The notes beneath the pieces were generated by a model, which was not told the DNA's origin, did no database searches, and was given only the letters and a program-made list of their open reading frames with translations. The translations under genes were made by a program, and so were the position numbers. Below, one piece after another: positions 39,159 through 47,943 of a stretch of 64,000 nucleotides of DNA. Source of the DNA: Mesorhizobium sp. M9A.F.Ca.ET.002.03.1.2 (GTDB lineage: Bacteria > Pseudomonadota > Alphaproteobacteria > Rhizobiales > Rhizobiaceae); contig NZ_CP034443.1 of NCBI RefSeq assembly GCF_003952365.1, positions 1 through 64,000 of the forward strand. Reading direction: 5' to 3'. Position 1 is the stretch's first letter. Every line of letters begins with the position of its first letter.

Positions 39159-40021
39159 TAAACCCCTTTGATGTTCGTATCCGAATTCGCGAACACCTCG
39201 TCCGGCACGAAAAAATCCCCGGCCAGCGGCCCTGTCGCGCCCGGCGCATAGATCGAAAAATCACTGACGCCCTCGGCGCGCAGCACTTCTTCGTCGATGT
39301 AGAAATTGCCGGTCGCTTCGCGCGACGGCCTGAGCAGGATCGCATGCGCGGCGTCCGCCATGATATCGGGCAAGCGGCTCATCGCCGCCACCGTCGCCCC
39401 GCCCAGAAGATTGCGCACCGCTGCCGTATCGATCGTCGAGATCGGCCACAGCGAATTGACGGCGATACCGTCTTCGGCGAACTCCGCGCTCATGCCCAGC
39501 GTGCACATCGACATGCCGAATTTTGCCATCGTATAGGCGACATGGTTCTTGAACCATTTGGCCTTCATGTCGAGCGGCGGCGCCAGATTCAAGATATGAG
39601 GATTTTCAGCCAACTTCAGGTGCGCAATGCACATTTTGGAAACCAGGAACGTGCCGCGCGTGTTGATCTGGTGCATCAGATCGTAGCGCTTCATGTCGGT
39701 TTCCAGCGTGCCGGTGAGCTGTATGGCACTGGCATTGTTGATGCAGATGTCGATGCCGCCGAACTTTTCGACGGTTCTGGCGACCGCCTCGGCCACCTGC
39801 CCCTCCTCGCGAATGTCGCACAGAGCCGGCAACGCCTTGCCGCCGGCCTGCTCGATCTCCTCAGCAGCCGTGTAGATCGTGCCCGGCAGCTTCGGATGCG
39901 GCTCGGCGGTCTTGGCAGCGATCGTCACATTGGCGCCGTCGCGCGCGGCACGCAGCGCGATCGCCAGCCCGATGCCGCGCGACCCGCCGGAGATGAACAG
40001 CGTCTTTCCCTTGAGCGACAT
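39155..40021 (-). CDS. NAD(P)-dependent short-chain dehydrogenase (HSDL2-like)
   Basis: A 288-residue SDR. The cofactor motif is FISGGSRGIGLAIALRAARDG (TGxxxGIG type) and the core has INNASAIQL (NNAG-like). The catalytic triad region differs from the usual Ser-Tyr-Lys: AYTMAKFGMSM gives the Y-x-x-x-K pair, with a leucine-rich LNLAPPLD in place of the usual catalytic serine block. This is typical of the HSDL2/SDR-like group of peroxisomal-type enzymes. MSLKGKTL is the start; the longer frame upstream has no similarity. The natural substrate is unknown, perhaps a fatty acyl or sterol compound. Confidence 0.88.
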   Translation of the reverse strand: MSLKGKTLFISGGSRGIGLAIALRAARDGANVTIAAKTAEPHPKLPGTIYTAAEEIEQAGGKALPALCDIREEGQVAEAVARTVEKFGGIDICINNASAIQLTGTLETDMKRYDLMHQINTRGTFLVSKMCIAHLKLAENPHILNLAPPLDMKAKWFKNHVAYTMAKFGMSMCTLGMSAEFAEDGIAVNSLWPISTIDTAAVRNLLGGATVAAMSRLPDIMADAAHAILLRPSREATGNFYIDEEVLRAEGVSDFSIYAPGATGPLAGDFFVPDEVFANSDTNIKGVY

Positions 40022-40134
40022 GTCTTGCGCCTCCCTTGCAACATTACAGGCGTGATCCTTGCGCGGCGGTTGCGTGCCGCGCAAGGCCCAACACGCCGGA
40101 TGTGGGTTACGCTGCGTAGGCTTGGAAGGACAAG

Positions 40135-40773
40135 TTAGACCAGCACCAGGCCTTGCCGCATGGCGATGGCGATTGCGTCGGTGCGATTGGCCGCACCCAG
40201 CTTGATCAGGATCGCCGCGACGTGGAACTTCGCCGTATGCACGGAAATGTTCAGCCGGCGCGCGATCACCTTGTTGGGCGCGCCTTCGGCCAGAAGCGCC
40301 AGCACTTCGCTCTCGCGCGGCGAAAGCGCCGGCCGACCGGCCCTGTCGCCTACCGGCCCCTCGTCGAACAGGTCGTCGTCATGGAAAGCGAAATCGTCAT
40401 GCCGATCGGACAAAGGGCGGCCCGCGCCCGAGATCCGATAACCGGCTGCCGCCAGCCGCGCGGCGGCAGCGACCAGCAGATCGTCCGCTGCGGCCGGCAG
40501 CACGGCAAACACGGTGTCGGCCAGCCGCTGCCGGCTCGCTCGTTGAGACAACAGCACCTGAGGTATCGCTGGATCGGTGGCCCCACCTTCCAGGTTTTTG
40601 TCGTCGACGATGGCGACGTCCACTTGGTCAACACCATCACCGCTGCCGGCCACAATCGGCAGCAGATCGTCGCTCGCGGCAAGGGCAGTGGACAAATATT
40701 CGGCGCGCGCGGCATCGGCCAACGCGACCAGCACCGTCAATCGCCTCCCGGTCATGACTTCGCCGCTTGCCAT
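40135..40773 (-). CDS. LuxR-type response regulator
   Basis: A 212-residue protein with a degenerate N-terminal receiver-like domain (MTGRRLTVLVALADAARAEYL...) and a C-terminal LuxR/FixJ helix-turn-helix (LSPRESEVLALLAEGAPNKVIARRLNISVHTAKFHVAAILIKLG). The receiver lacks an obvious phospho-Asp block, so it may not be a normal two-component regulator. It lies seven bases after the stop of the HtrA-like gene upstream, so they form one operon; it probably regulates the divergent protease pair or a stress response. Confidence 0.85.
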   Translation of the reverse strand: MASGEVMTGRRLTVLVALADAARAEYLSTALAASDDLLPIVAGSGDGVDQVDVAIVDDKNLEGGATDPAIPQVLLSQRASRQRLADTVFAVLPAAADDLLVAAAARLAAAGYRISGAGRPLSDRHDDFAFHDDDLFDEGPVGDRAGRPALSPRESEVLALLAEGAPNKVIARRLNISVHTAKFHVAAILIKLGAANRTDAIAIAMRQGLVLV

Positions 40774-40780
40774 TATCCCC

Positions 40781-41653
40781 TCAGCTCAGCGGCTTTTCGC
40801 CGATGGTCACCGCGACATCGCGCCGCTCACCGCCGCGTACCACGCCGAGCGTCACCGACGCGCCGGCGCTGTCCGGCCCAAGCTTGCGGATCAGCTCGCG
40901 CGGACCATGCACGGCCTCGCCGTTCCACGACACGATGATGTCGCCAAGATGCAGGCCGGCCGCCTTCGCCGGACCGTTGTCGTCGAGGCTCATCACCATG
41001 GCGCCATGCGTGTCGCCATTGCGGACCGGATGCAAACCGGCACCGAGATAACCGCGGGCGACATGGCCCTTCTCGCGCAGCGTCGCCACCGCCCGCTCGA
41101 TCGTTTCGTAAGGCATGACCAGCGGCCGCCGGCGCGGCCCAAACAGGAGCATGCCGATCAGCGCGCCCTTGGCGTCGAGCACCGGGCCGCCCTCGAAACG
41201 GCTGCCGGCATTGACGGCCAGATTGATGCGCCGGTCGATCGTGCCGCCGCGCATCGAACGCCAGGCCGGGCCGACCTCGCCGACTGTGCCGAACACGGCG
41301 AGCGCAGCACCTTCGCTATTGCCCACGGCGATGGCCAGATTGCCCGGCCGTACCGTACCTGCCTCGGCCAGGGGCGGCAGGTCTGGCGCGCCGGCGGGGT
41401 TCAAAAGGGCAGTACCAGTGGATGGATCGCGGCCGACCAGTTCCGCCTTCACCTTGTCGCCTGAAGAAAGCGTCAGCTCGATCTCCTCGCCGGCCTCCAC
41501 CGCCTCCTCGGCGGTGACGAAATAGCCGTCATTCCAATGGAAGGCCGTTGCGGTGCGGTGTTGGTGCGTGGCGAAGCTCGCCGTCGCTGGCGCCGCTGCG
41601 GCGGCGATATCGGCGATGGCATCGGAAAATGCGCTCAGATTGAAGTCGCTCAT
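40781..41653 (-). CDS. HtrA-like protein with lost catalytic residues
   Basis: A 290-residue protein built like a DegP/HtrA protease: trypsin-like domain, then a PDZ domain (RGYLGAGLHPVRNGDTHGAMVMSLDDNGPAKAAGL). The catalytic histidine motif TNxHVV is replaced by TAEEAV, and the GNSGGP serine block by GSRFEGGP, so the triad is incomplete and it should not cut proteins. No signal peptide, so it is cytoplasmic. A good AGGAG site precedes the ATG at MSDFN. It is divergent from an intact HtrA-like gene and in an operon with a LuxR-type regulator; a regulatory or chaperone role is plausible. Confidence 0.88.
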   Translation of the reverse strand: MSDFNLSAFSDAIADIAAAAAPATASFATHQHRTATAFHWNDGYFVTAEEAVEAGEEIELTLSSGDKVKAELVGRDPSTGTALLNPAGAPDLPPLAEAGTVRPGNLAIAVGNSEGAALAVFGTVGEVGPAWRSMRGGTIDRRINLAVNAGSRFEGGPVLDAKGALIGMLLFGPRRRPLVMPYETIERAVATLREKGHVARGYLGAGLHPVRNGDTHGAMVMSLDDNGPAKAAGLHLGDIIVSWNGEAVHGPRELIRKLGPDSAGASVTLGVVRGGERRDVAVTIGEKPLS

Positions 41654-41827
41654 GTGGGTTCTCCTGGGTCTTTTCATACCCCAGATATCGCCCGGCAGCG
41701 CGTTGGCGGGTACTCGCCTGACGGCTAGTTGGGCGTTGGACTGGCCATCTGGTCAGGTCGCGGCCGGTCCGGCCGCTTCGCACATATAGGCATCCTTCAT
41801 CTTGCTCTAAAGACACGGAGCCCTGCC

Positions 41828-42775
41828 ATGTCCCTCCCCGCCCAGCAATTGCAATTCGACGATGCGTTGCTCGATGATTATTCGGCAACGGTCGCCGATG
41901 CTGTGGACCGCATCGGCCCCGCCGTCTGCCGCATCGAGCGCGTCGGTGGTGCCGGCGGCCATGGCTCCGGCTTCGTCATCGCGCCGGACGGGCTGGTCGT
42001 CACCAACTTCCACGTCGTCGGCGATGCCCGTACCGTCCGCGTCTCGATGCCGGACGGCGCCTCCCGCGAAGGCCGCGTGCTCGGCCGTGATCCCGATACC
42101 GACATCGCGCTGGTGCGCGCCGACGGCAGCTTTGCCGATATCGCGCCGCTCGGCGATTCCAAGCGCTTGCGGCGCGGTCAGATCGCCATCGCCATCGGCA
42201 ACCCGCTCGGCTTCGAATGGACCGTCACATCAGGCGTCGTCTCGGCGCTCGGCCGCTCGATGCGGGCCTCCACCGGCCGGCTGATCGACGACGTCATCCA
42301 GACCGACGCAGCACTCAACCCCGGCAATTCCGGCGGACCGCTGGTGTCTTCGGCGGGCGAGGTCATCGGCGTCAACACCGCCATGATCCACGGCGCGCAA
42401 GGCATCGCCTTCGCAGTTGCCTCCAACACCGCCAATTTCGTCATTTCGGAGATCATCCGCTTCGGCCGCGTGCGCCGCGCCTTCATCGGCGTCTCGGCCG
42501 ACACGACAAACCTGCCGCGCCGCGCCGCCCTTCTGTCGCAAGTGTCGAGCAGCACGGCGGTGCGCCTGCGCAGCGTCGAGAAGAACAGCCCGGCGGCCAA
42601 GGCAGGCCTCAAGGAAGGCGACATCATCGCCGCCATCGACGGCCGCCCGGTGACTGGCGTCGACGATCTGGTGCGCCTGCTCGACGCCGAGCGCATCGGC
42701 CGCGAAACGTTGTGCACGGTGGTGCGCCGTTCTGGCATTGCTCAGGTCGCGCTGATGCCGGTGGCGCGAAGCTGA
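41828..42775 (+). CDS. HtrA/S1C-type serine protease, catalytically complete
   Basis: A 315-residue trypsin-like protease with the full triad: His in VVTNFHVVGDA, Asp in DPDTDIALVRA, Ser in DAALNPGNSGGPLVS. A PDZ domain follows (NSPAAKAGLKEGDIIAAIDGRPV). There is no signal peptide or membrane anchor, so unlike DegP it appears cytoplasmic. The ATG at MSLPAQQ is preferred to an earlier in-frame start. It is read away from the catalytically dead HtrA-like gene with about 175 bases between them, so the pair may share control. Confidence 0.92.
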   Translation: MSLPAQQLQFDDALLDDYSATVADAVDRIGPAVCRIERVGGAGGHGSGFVIAPDGLVVTNFHVVGDARTVRVSMPDGASREGRVLGRDPDTDIALVRADGSFADIAPLGDSKRLRRGQIAIAIGNPLGFEWTVTSGVVSALGRSMRASTGRLIDDVIQTDAALNPGNSGGPLVSSAGEVIGVNTAMIHGAQGIAFAVASNTANFVISEIIRFGRVRRAFIGVSADTTNLPRRAALLSQVSSSTAVRLRSVEKNSPAAKAGLKEGDIIAAIDGRPVTGVDDLVRLLDAERIGRETLCTVVRRSGIAQVALMPVARS

Positions 42776-42789
42776 CTTCTGGACCCGGC

Positions 42790-43701
42790 CTATCGAGGTG
42801 CAAGGATCCGGCCAAGCAGCGAAACCAAAAACACTGCCAGTTCGCTGGTCGGATCGAGATCCGGATCGAAGATCGTCATGTCCATTCCGGTGCAGCGCGG
42901 ATCCGCCACCAGCGCCGCGAGGATGGCGACGAGATCGTCGGGATCGATGCCGGGGCTGCCTGGTGAATCCACCGCCGGCATCACTGTCTGATCGAGTGCA
43001 TCGACGTCAAAATGCACCCAATAGGCCCAGCCGGTTCGCGCCAGCGTGGTCCAGGTCTTTTCCAGAACCTTTGCCGCGCCAAGCTCTCGCACGGCAAACA
43101 CGTCGATCAGCGTCATCGCGGTCGAATTGATGTCCGGCCAGGCGAAGTCGGGGTCGCGGTTCTCGCGTTCGCCGATCTGAATGACTTGTTCGTCCGCGAC
43201 AAGCGGCCCGACGATATCAGGCCAGTCGGTCAGCAATGGCTCGCCGCGTCCGGTGGCGAGCGCAAGGTCCATGCCGGCAGCCGAGCCGAGTGCAGCGTGG
43301 ATGTCGTAGTTGCCCGGATGGCGGAAATCGCTGTGGCCGTCGACATGGACGAGCGCCAACGGTCCGGATCGCCGCGCCGCCGCCAGCGCGCCAAGCAGGA
43401 TCCCGCAATCGCCGCCGACGACCAGCGGGAACTCGCCTCGTGCCAGCGCACCGGCAACGACTTCGGCGAGTCCGAGATTGAAGCTGCGTATCGCGTTGCC
43501 GTTGCGTAGCCGGGTGCCCGGCTGCGGCTCGGTGCTATAGGCGGGCCGATCGAGATCGACCACCTTGGCGGGCGAAAGCATCTCGATCAAGCCGGCTTCG
43601 CTCAGCGCCTGCGGTGCGCGCCACGTTCCCGGTACATGACCCGGTCGGAGCGGACGAAGGCCAAGATTGGAGGGTGCGCGGACAAGGCAGATTTCACGCA
43701 T
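42790..43701 (-). CDS. Arginase/agmatinase/formiminoglutamase family hydrolase
   Basis: A 303-residue ureohydrolase. The metal-binding blocks are GGDCGIL, ALVHVDGHSDFRHP (H-x-D-x-H-x-D) and VHFDVDALDQ (D-x-D), which bind two Mn ions in the family. The final block with acidic DPD fits too. The substrate (arginine, agmatine, formiminoglutamate or another guanidino compound) cannot be read from the sequence. It is convergent with the upstream protease gene. The start MREICLVRAP is the best available. Confidence 0.9.
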   Translation of the reverse strand: MREICLVRAPSNLGLRPLRPGHVPGTWRAPQALSEAGLIEMLSPAKVVDLDRPAYSTEPQPGTRLRNGNAIRSFNLGLAEVVAGALARGEFPLVVGGDCGILLGALAAARRSGPLALVHVDGHSDFRHPGNYDIHAALGSAAGMDLALATGRGEPLLTDWPDIVGPLVADEQVIQIGERENRDPDFAWPDINSTAMTLIDVFAVRELGAAKVLEKTWTTLARTGWAYWVHFDVDALDQTVMPAVDSPGSPGIDPDDLVAILAALVADPRCTGMDMTIFDPDLDPTSELAVFLVSLLGRILAPR

Positions 43702-43811
43702 GGAAGGGGCCCAGGTTTGCCGGGCTCAGCATAGACCGCAAAGATGTGGCCGGCCACGCGGCTTGAGCCTTCACGCCACATCTGGCGACAGTTCTTGCCA
43801 GCGGCCATCGT

Positions 43812-44237
43812 TCAAGCTTCCGCCGCCCCCTCCACAAACTGCGCCTGAAACTCCGGGCTCAGCGGGATCGGCTTGATCACGTCGATCAGCACGCCATTGG
43901 GGTCTTTGGTGATGAAATGGCGCTGGCCGAAGGGTTCGTCGCGCAGGCTGCACAGGATGGGCAGGCCGGCGGCGACAACGTGCTCATAGACGGCGTCGGG
44001 GTTCCTGACCTCGAAATTGATCAGCAGGCCGGAGGTGCGGCCCCGCCCCTCCTCCGGGATCGTCTCATGGTCGCCGTGAACTATGCCGAGATTGACGCGC
44101 CTGTCCTCCGTCGACTGCAGATGCACGTACCAGTCGCTCTCGAACAGCGGCTTGAAGCTGAAGTGCTTGATATAGAAGGCTTTCGTGCCGGCTACGTCGC
44201 CCGTCATCAGCACCGGATAATAGCTCGTCGTCTTCAT
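43812..44237 (-). CDS. VOC (glyoxalase/bleomycin resistance) family protein
   Basis: A 141-residue protein with the paired beta-alpha-beta VOC fold: [24 protein letters not shown], then [20 protein letters not shown] and [19 protein letters not shown]. Metal-ligand residues (His/Glu type) occur in both halves. Substrate is unknown; such proteins act as dioxygenases, lyases or drug-binding proteins. It is divergent from a TetR gene with two palindromic sites between them, so it is very likely the regulated target of that repressor. The start MKTTSYY is chosen for its GGAGAAGG site. Confidence 0.87.
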   Translation of the reverse strand: MKTTSYYPVLMTGDVAGTKAFYIKHFSFKPLFESDWYVHLQSTEDRRVNLGIVHGDHETIPEEGRGRTSGLLINFEVRNPDAVYEHVVAAGLPILCSLRDEPFGQRHFITKDPNGVLIDVIKPIPLSPEFQAQFVEGAAEA

Positions 44238-44258
44238 CTTTCCTTCTCCCGCTAGATA

Positions 44259-44303
44259 ACATACAGTCTGCATGTAAATACGATTAACATACAGGCTGCA
44301 TGT
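44259..44303. promoter_or_regulatory. TetR operator: two tandem near-palindromes
   Basis: ACATACAGTCTGCATGT and ACATACAGGCTGCATGT, 28 bases apart start to start. Each is a near-palindrome (ACATgCAG / CTGtATGT). They fill the space between the VOC gene and the TetR gene; the right copy ends directly at the TetR start codon. This fits autorepression and control of the VOC gene by one regulator. Confidence 0.85.
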
Positions 44304-44930
44304 ATGCAACAGGAATCCACGCGCCGCTCCAACCGCGATCGCACCGAAGCGACGCGCGCGGACCTCATCGCCGCAGCGCGAAAACTGTTCACCGAAAAGT
44401 CCTACGCAGAGACCGGCACGCCAGAGATCGTGGCCGCGGCCGGCGTCACGCGCGGTGCGCTCTACCACCACTTCGCCGACAAGCAGGCGCTGTTTGCCGC
44501 CGTGGTCGAGCAGGAGGCGGCGGTTGTCGCCGACGAGATCGAGCGTGCCTCGCCGCCTTCGCTGTTTGCCCGTGATGCGCTGATCGCTGGTTCCGATGCC
44601 TACCTTACCGCCATGCGCGCACCTGGCCGGACGCGGCTCCTGCTGCTCGACGGACCGGCCGTGCTCGGCCGCGCCGCCATGGACGAAATCGACAACCGCC
44701 ACGGCAATCGCTCGCTTCGCGAGGGCCTTGTCGCGGCAATGCGTGCGCAGACCATGGTGAGATTGCCGGTGGAAGCACTGACGGCATTGCTTGCCGCCGC
44801 CTTCGACCGCGCGGCTCTGGCAATCGAAGCAGGCGCAGAAACCGCCCCTTATCGCGAGGTGCTTGTCGCCCTTATCGACGGACTGTCTCCGACTCATCTT
44901 CAGGCACCTGGCCCGGCTCGAACTCGTTGA
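44304..44930 (+). CDS. TetR family transcriptional regulator
   Basis: A 208-residue repressor. The N-terminal DNA-binding domain is [47 protein letters not shown], a textbook TetR helix-turn-helix. The C-terminal part is a helical ligand-binding domain. Two palindromes in the intergenic space are its likely operators, and the divergent VOC gene its likely target. Its 3' end overlaps the convergent LysR gene by about 60 bases. Confidence 0.93.
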   Translation: MQQESTRRSNRDRTEATRADLIAAARKLFTEKSYAETGTPEIVAAAGVTRGALYHHFADKQALFAAVVEQEAAVVADEIERASPPSLFARDALIAGSDAYLTAMRAPGRTRLLLLDGPAVLGRAAMDEIDNRHGNRSLREGLVAAMRAQTMVRLPVEALTALLAAAFDRAALAIEAGAETAPYREVLVALIDGLSPTHLQAPGPARTR

Positions 44931-45825
44931 AGCAACCGAGCTGGCGCTTGAACTGGTCGATCAGCCAGGCCGCCGCCGGCTTCGGGCTGCGGTCGGCACG
45001 GTGCATCGCATAGAGCGGCGACCGCACCTCACTGTAAGGCTCGAGATCGAGCTCCACCAGCCGGCCGCTCGCCAGATCGTCGGCGATCAGCCATCGCGGC
45101 AACCCGCCCCAACCCAGCCCCTCACGCATCAGTGCATGCTTGGTGCGCACATCCGTCAGCCGCCATGTACGATAGGCGTACACACCGTAGTCGCGACCGC
45201 GCGTGCGCTCCGACTGATCGGAGACGACAAGCTGGATGTGTTCGCGCACTTCCTCGAGAGGCACCGGTCTGGGAAGCAATGCCAAGGGGTGATTGGGCGC
45301 CGCGGCGGCCACCAAGCTGATGAACCCGATCCGCAAAAGATTGACATCGGCTTCACCCAGGATACCGCCGACGCCAAGATCGGCCTGTCCGTCGACGACA
45401 TGGTCGAGGATCAGCCCGAGCGATGCGATATGCAGGCGCAACATCACGGTCGGAAATTGTGCCTCGAATGCCTTCAGCACCCGAACCAGCACCGGCGAAG
45501 GCAGCGTCATGTCAACCGACATCGCGACTTCCGCCTCCAGCCCTTGTCGGTGACCGTCGACCCGCGCACGGATGCGCTGCAGCACACCGACCATGCGGCG
45601 CGCATCCTCCAGCGTCGCCCGGCCGACATCGGTGAGCTGCGGCTCGCGCGTGCCGTCGCGCTCGAACAGTTTCAGCCCAAGCTGCGCTTCGAGATTGGCG
45701 ATGGCGTAGCTGATCACCGATTGCGCGCGGTTGAGCTTACGGCCGGCGGCCGAGAAGCTGCCGGTATCGGCAACGGCCACAAAGATCTGAAGTTGGTCGA
45801 GCGTTGGATTGGGCTGCATAATCAT
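44872..45825 (-). CDS. LysR family transcriptional regulator
   Basis: A 317-residue regulator. The N-terminal winged helix is [49 protein letters not shown], the typical LysR block, and the C-terminal effector domain follows. It is divergent from azoR; the space between them holds a dyad with a T-N11-A-like pattern. So it probably activates azoR in response to a quinone or other electrophile; this is inference from position. Confidence 0.93.
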   Translation of the reverse strand: MIMQPNPTLDQLQIFVAVADTGSFSAAGRKLNRAQSVISYAIANLEAQLGLKLFERDGTREPQLTDVGRATLEDARRMVGVLQRIRARVDGHRQGLEAEVAMSVDMTLPSPVLVRVLKAFEAQFPTVMLRLHIASLGLILDHVVDGQADLGVGGILGEADVNLLRIGFISLVAAAAPNHPLALLPRPVPLEEVREHIQLVVSDQSERTRGRDYGVYAYRTWRLTDVRTKHALMREGLGWGGLPRWLIADDLASGRLVELDLEPYSEVRSPLYAMHRADRSPKPAAAWLIDQFKRQLGCFNEFEPGQVPEDESETVRR

Positions 45826-45840
45826 ATCTAATCAGTGGAT

Positions 45841-45861
45841 GGGTAATATATAAATTATCCC
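45841..45861. promoter_or_regulatory. LysR-type dyad between lysR and azoR
   Basis: GGGTAATATATAAATTATCCC is an interrupted dyad (GGGTAAT / ATTATCCC) that starts 16 bases before the LysR start and lies about 70 bases before azoR. It fits a T-N11-A LysR box for shared control. Confidence 0.65.
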
Positions 45862-45928
45862 AGTTTTTCGAATAGGTCGATGGCCCCATATCCAGCGAGA
45901 CAAATTCACACCCGCTGGAGAGACCACC

Positions 45929-46570
45929 ATGTCCATTCTTCTTGTTACTTCGAGCCCGCGCGGCTCCGCCTCGCATTCGACCCGCATCGCCACGGAATTC
46001 GCCGAGAAGCTTGTTGCCGCCGATCCGTCAGCGACGCTCGTCGTGCGTGACCTCGTTGCGAACCCGCTGCCGCATATCGATCCGGACTACTCGACCGGCA
46101 TCTACACGCCGGCCGAATCCCGCACCCCGCGCCAGGCCGAAGTGGTCGGCGTTTCCGACACGGTGCTTGACGAGCTGTTTGCCGCCGACACCATCATCCT
46201 GGCCACCGGTTTCATTAACTTCAACATCTCGTCGACCCTGAAGTCCTGGGTCGATCACATCGCCCGCGCCGGCAAGACTTTCGCGTATGGCGAGAATGGC
46301 CCGAAGGGGCTCGTCACCGGCAAGAAGGTCTATATCGTGCTTGCCTCCGGTGGCATCTATTCGGAAGGCGCTGCCGTGCAGATGGATCACGCCATTCCTT
46401 ATCTGCGTAGCGTGCTTGGCTTCATCGGCATGACCGATATCGATGTCATCCGCATCGAAGGCGTCGGTATGGGCCCCGATGCCGTCACGGCCGCTCTGGC
46501 CAAGGCGTCAACCAAGGTCGACGCTTTGGTGGCTCTGGTCGCAAGCGAGCAGGTTGTTGCGGCAGCGTAG
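45929..46570 (+). CDS. azoR: FMN-dependent NADH-azoreductase
   Basis: A 213-residue flavodoxin-like quinone/azo reductase. The FMN phosphate-binding loop is TSSPRGSASHSTRIATEFAE, followed by FINFNISSTLKSWVDHIARAGKTFAYGENGPKGLV (the classic azoreductase block) and VYIVLASGGIYSEG. Family enzymes reduce azo dyes and quinones with two electrons from NADH and so protect from electrophiles. It is divergent from a LysR regulator and followed by a terminator, so it is one-gene transcript. Confidence 0.94.
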   Translation: MSILLVTSSPRGSASHSTRIATEFAEKLVAADPSATLVVRDLVANPLPHIDPDYSTGIYTPAESRTPRQAEVVGVSDTVLDELFAADTIILATGFINFNISSTLKSWVDHIARAGKTFAYGENGPKGLVTGKKVYIVLASGGIYSEGAAVQMDHAIPYLRSVLGFIGMTDIDVIRIEGVGMGPDAVTAALAKASTKVDALVALVASEQVVAAA

Positions 46571-46592
46571 GCGTCAGCATCCCGAATTGGAG

Positions 46593-46624
46593 GGCAGGCG
46601 CCTGATCCGGCGCCTGCCTTATTT
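46593..46624 (+). terminator. Terminator after azoR
   Basis: Ten-base arms GGCAGGCGCC / GGCGCCTGCC with a six-base loop and a short T-rich tail (TTATTT), 22 bases after the azoR stop. Confidence 0.85.
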
Positions 46625-46655
46625 CGCTTTACGGAAGATGTGCCGAGAGCGGGTC

Positions 46656-46949
46656 TTACCCGAAAATCTTCTCGCCCTGCTCGTCGACCAGTTGGATGCC
46701 CTTCTTGATCGAGATGTCGACGGCGTCGTCAAGCCCGGCAAAGCGGTCGGCGCGGATGAATTTGTGTTCCTTCATCACGCCGTCGATCTCCTTCGAAACC
46801 ACGCCGCAGGTTTGGTATTGGCCCTCCGCCTTATAGGGCGTGGCGCTGATCAGAAATCCCTTGTGCTCGATCTGCTTTGCCGGCGCAGCACTCTTTGGCT
46901 CGCCCGCGTCACCGCCGCCACTGCCAAAAAGACGCTTTAGAAAAGACAT
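46656..46949 (-). CDS. HlyU family protein
   Basis: A 97-residue protein starting MSFLKRLFGSGGGDAG. The core (IEHKGFLISATPYKAEGQYQTCGVVSKEID) and HKFIRADRFAGLDDAVDISIKKGIQLVDEQG match the HlyU family (PF10115), first described as a haemolysin regulator in Vibrio. In alphaproteobacteria the role is not clear. No DNA-binding motif is visible, so its name is by family only. It is convergent with azoR. Confidence 0.85.
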   Translation of the reverse strand: MSFLKRLFGSGGGDAGEPKSAAPAKQIEHKGFLISATPYKAEGQYQTCGVVSKEIDGVMKEHKFIRADRFAGLDDAVDISIKKGIQLVDEQGEKIFG

Positions 46950-47068
46950 AGGGGTATCCTCCAACGGCAATCATCCTGCATCACATAGCGTGGCGCAGGA
47001 TGATTTTCAGTACCGTTCCTCAGTCGGACGGGCAAGAGCCGCATGCATGCCGCCCGTCCGCGGCAGGC

Positions 47069-47737
47069 TCAATCGCGCAACAGCGCTTCCAGGGCTTCGG
47101 CGGCCTCCTCCAGGATGCTGATCGCCTCGGCCTGTTTTTCAGCCGGCGCGTCGACGATGTCGCCGAGGGCTGCACGCAGCCGGTGGCGCACGGCGCGGAA
47201 TTCGTCGCGCTTTTCCGAACGGCCGCGGCCGCGCCGCCCGCCATCCTCACCGTCGTCGTTCCAGCCGAACCAATCGCGCGCCTTTGCCATCTTGCGGCCG
47301 AAACGCTCGAGATGGTCGAGCACGTGGTCGATCATCTCGCGGTTGTCGCTGAGATGCGCCTGTCCGGCCTCGGTGATCGAGAACACCTTCTTATTGCCTT
47401 CCGCCGACGAGACGGCATAGCCGGCCTCTTCGAGGAAGGTCAGCGTCGGATAGACCACGCCTGGGCTCGGGCTGTAGACGCCGCTGGTGCGCTCCTCCAG
47501 GGCCTTGATGATGTCGTAGCCGTGGCGCGGCGCCTCGGCCAGCAGCGACAGCGTGATCAGCTTGAGATCGCCGTCGGCCAGCATGCGGCCGGCGCGGAAC
47601 ATGTCGCCCGGCCCGCCACGTCCGCCGCCCCTCATCCCGTGGCCGAACGGGCCGAAGCCGCCACGGCCGCCGAACCTGCCGGCCATATGCATGAAAACGT
47701 GCTCGGCGCGCTCGCCGAAATGATGATGTCTGTGCAT
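47069..47737 (-). CDS. PadR family transcriptional regulator with His/Gly-rich N-terminus
   Basis: A 222-residue regulator. Residues 1-45 are rich in His, Gly, Arg, Phe and Met (MHRHHHFGERAEHVFMH), an unusual extension that could bind metal. The PadR winged helix follows (DLKLITLSLLAEAPRHGYDIIKALEERTSGVYSPSPGVVYPTLTFLEEAGYA). The C-terminal part has coiled-coil character. An AGGAG site precedes the ATG. An A/T-rich repeat directly upstream is its likely autoregulatory operator. It is the only gene on its transcript here. Confidence 0.92.
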   Translation of the reverse strand: MHRHHHFGERAEHVFMHMAGRFGGRGGFGPFGHGMRGGGRGGPGDMFRAGRMLADGDLKLITLSLLAEAPRHGYDIIKALEERTSGVYSPSPGVVYPTLTFLEEAGYAVSSAEGNKKVFSITEAGQAHLSDNREMIDHVLDHLERFGRKMAKARDWFGWNDDGEDGGRRGRGRSEKRDEFRAVRHRLRAALGDIVDAPAEKQAEAISILEEAAEALEALLRD

Positions 47738-47756
47738 CGTCTGCTCCTTGAGTTAT

Positions 47757-47823
47757 GACTTACGATATATCTTAATTAAGCAAGCGTGATGATGAGTCAA
47801 GATATATCTTACGATGTAACTTA
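47757..47823. promoter_or_regulatory. Operator candidate upstream of the PadR gene
   Basis: The motif TTACGATATATCTTAA is repeated in altered form as AAGATATATCTTACGATGTAACTT, 40 bases away; both contain the palindrome AGATATATCT or half of it. The A/T content stands out from the surrounding GC-rich DNA. PadR proteins bind such ATAT-dyads at their own promoters. Confidence 0.8.
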
Positions 47824-47943
47824 ATTCCACGCCACGGGATTGAAAGCGCATGCGGCGAAGGCGCGTGCCTTGAACCTCTCCGCAGTCCTAAAAAGACCTG
47901 GAGGCCGTTGCATGGCTTCGATGGTCAGGGATGTCTGTGCCGG

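Noticed and set aside
40781..41653. Calling this an active HtrA protease
   Set aside because: Both the His and the Ser motifs are replaced, so only the fold can be claimed.
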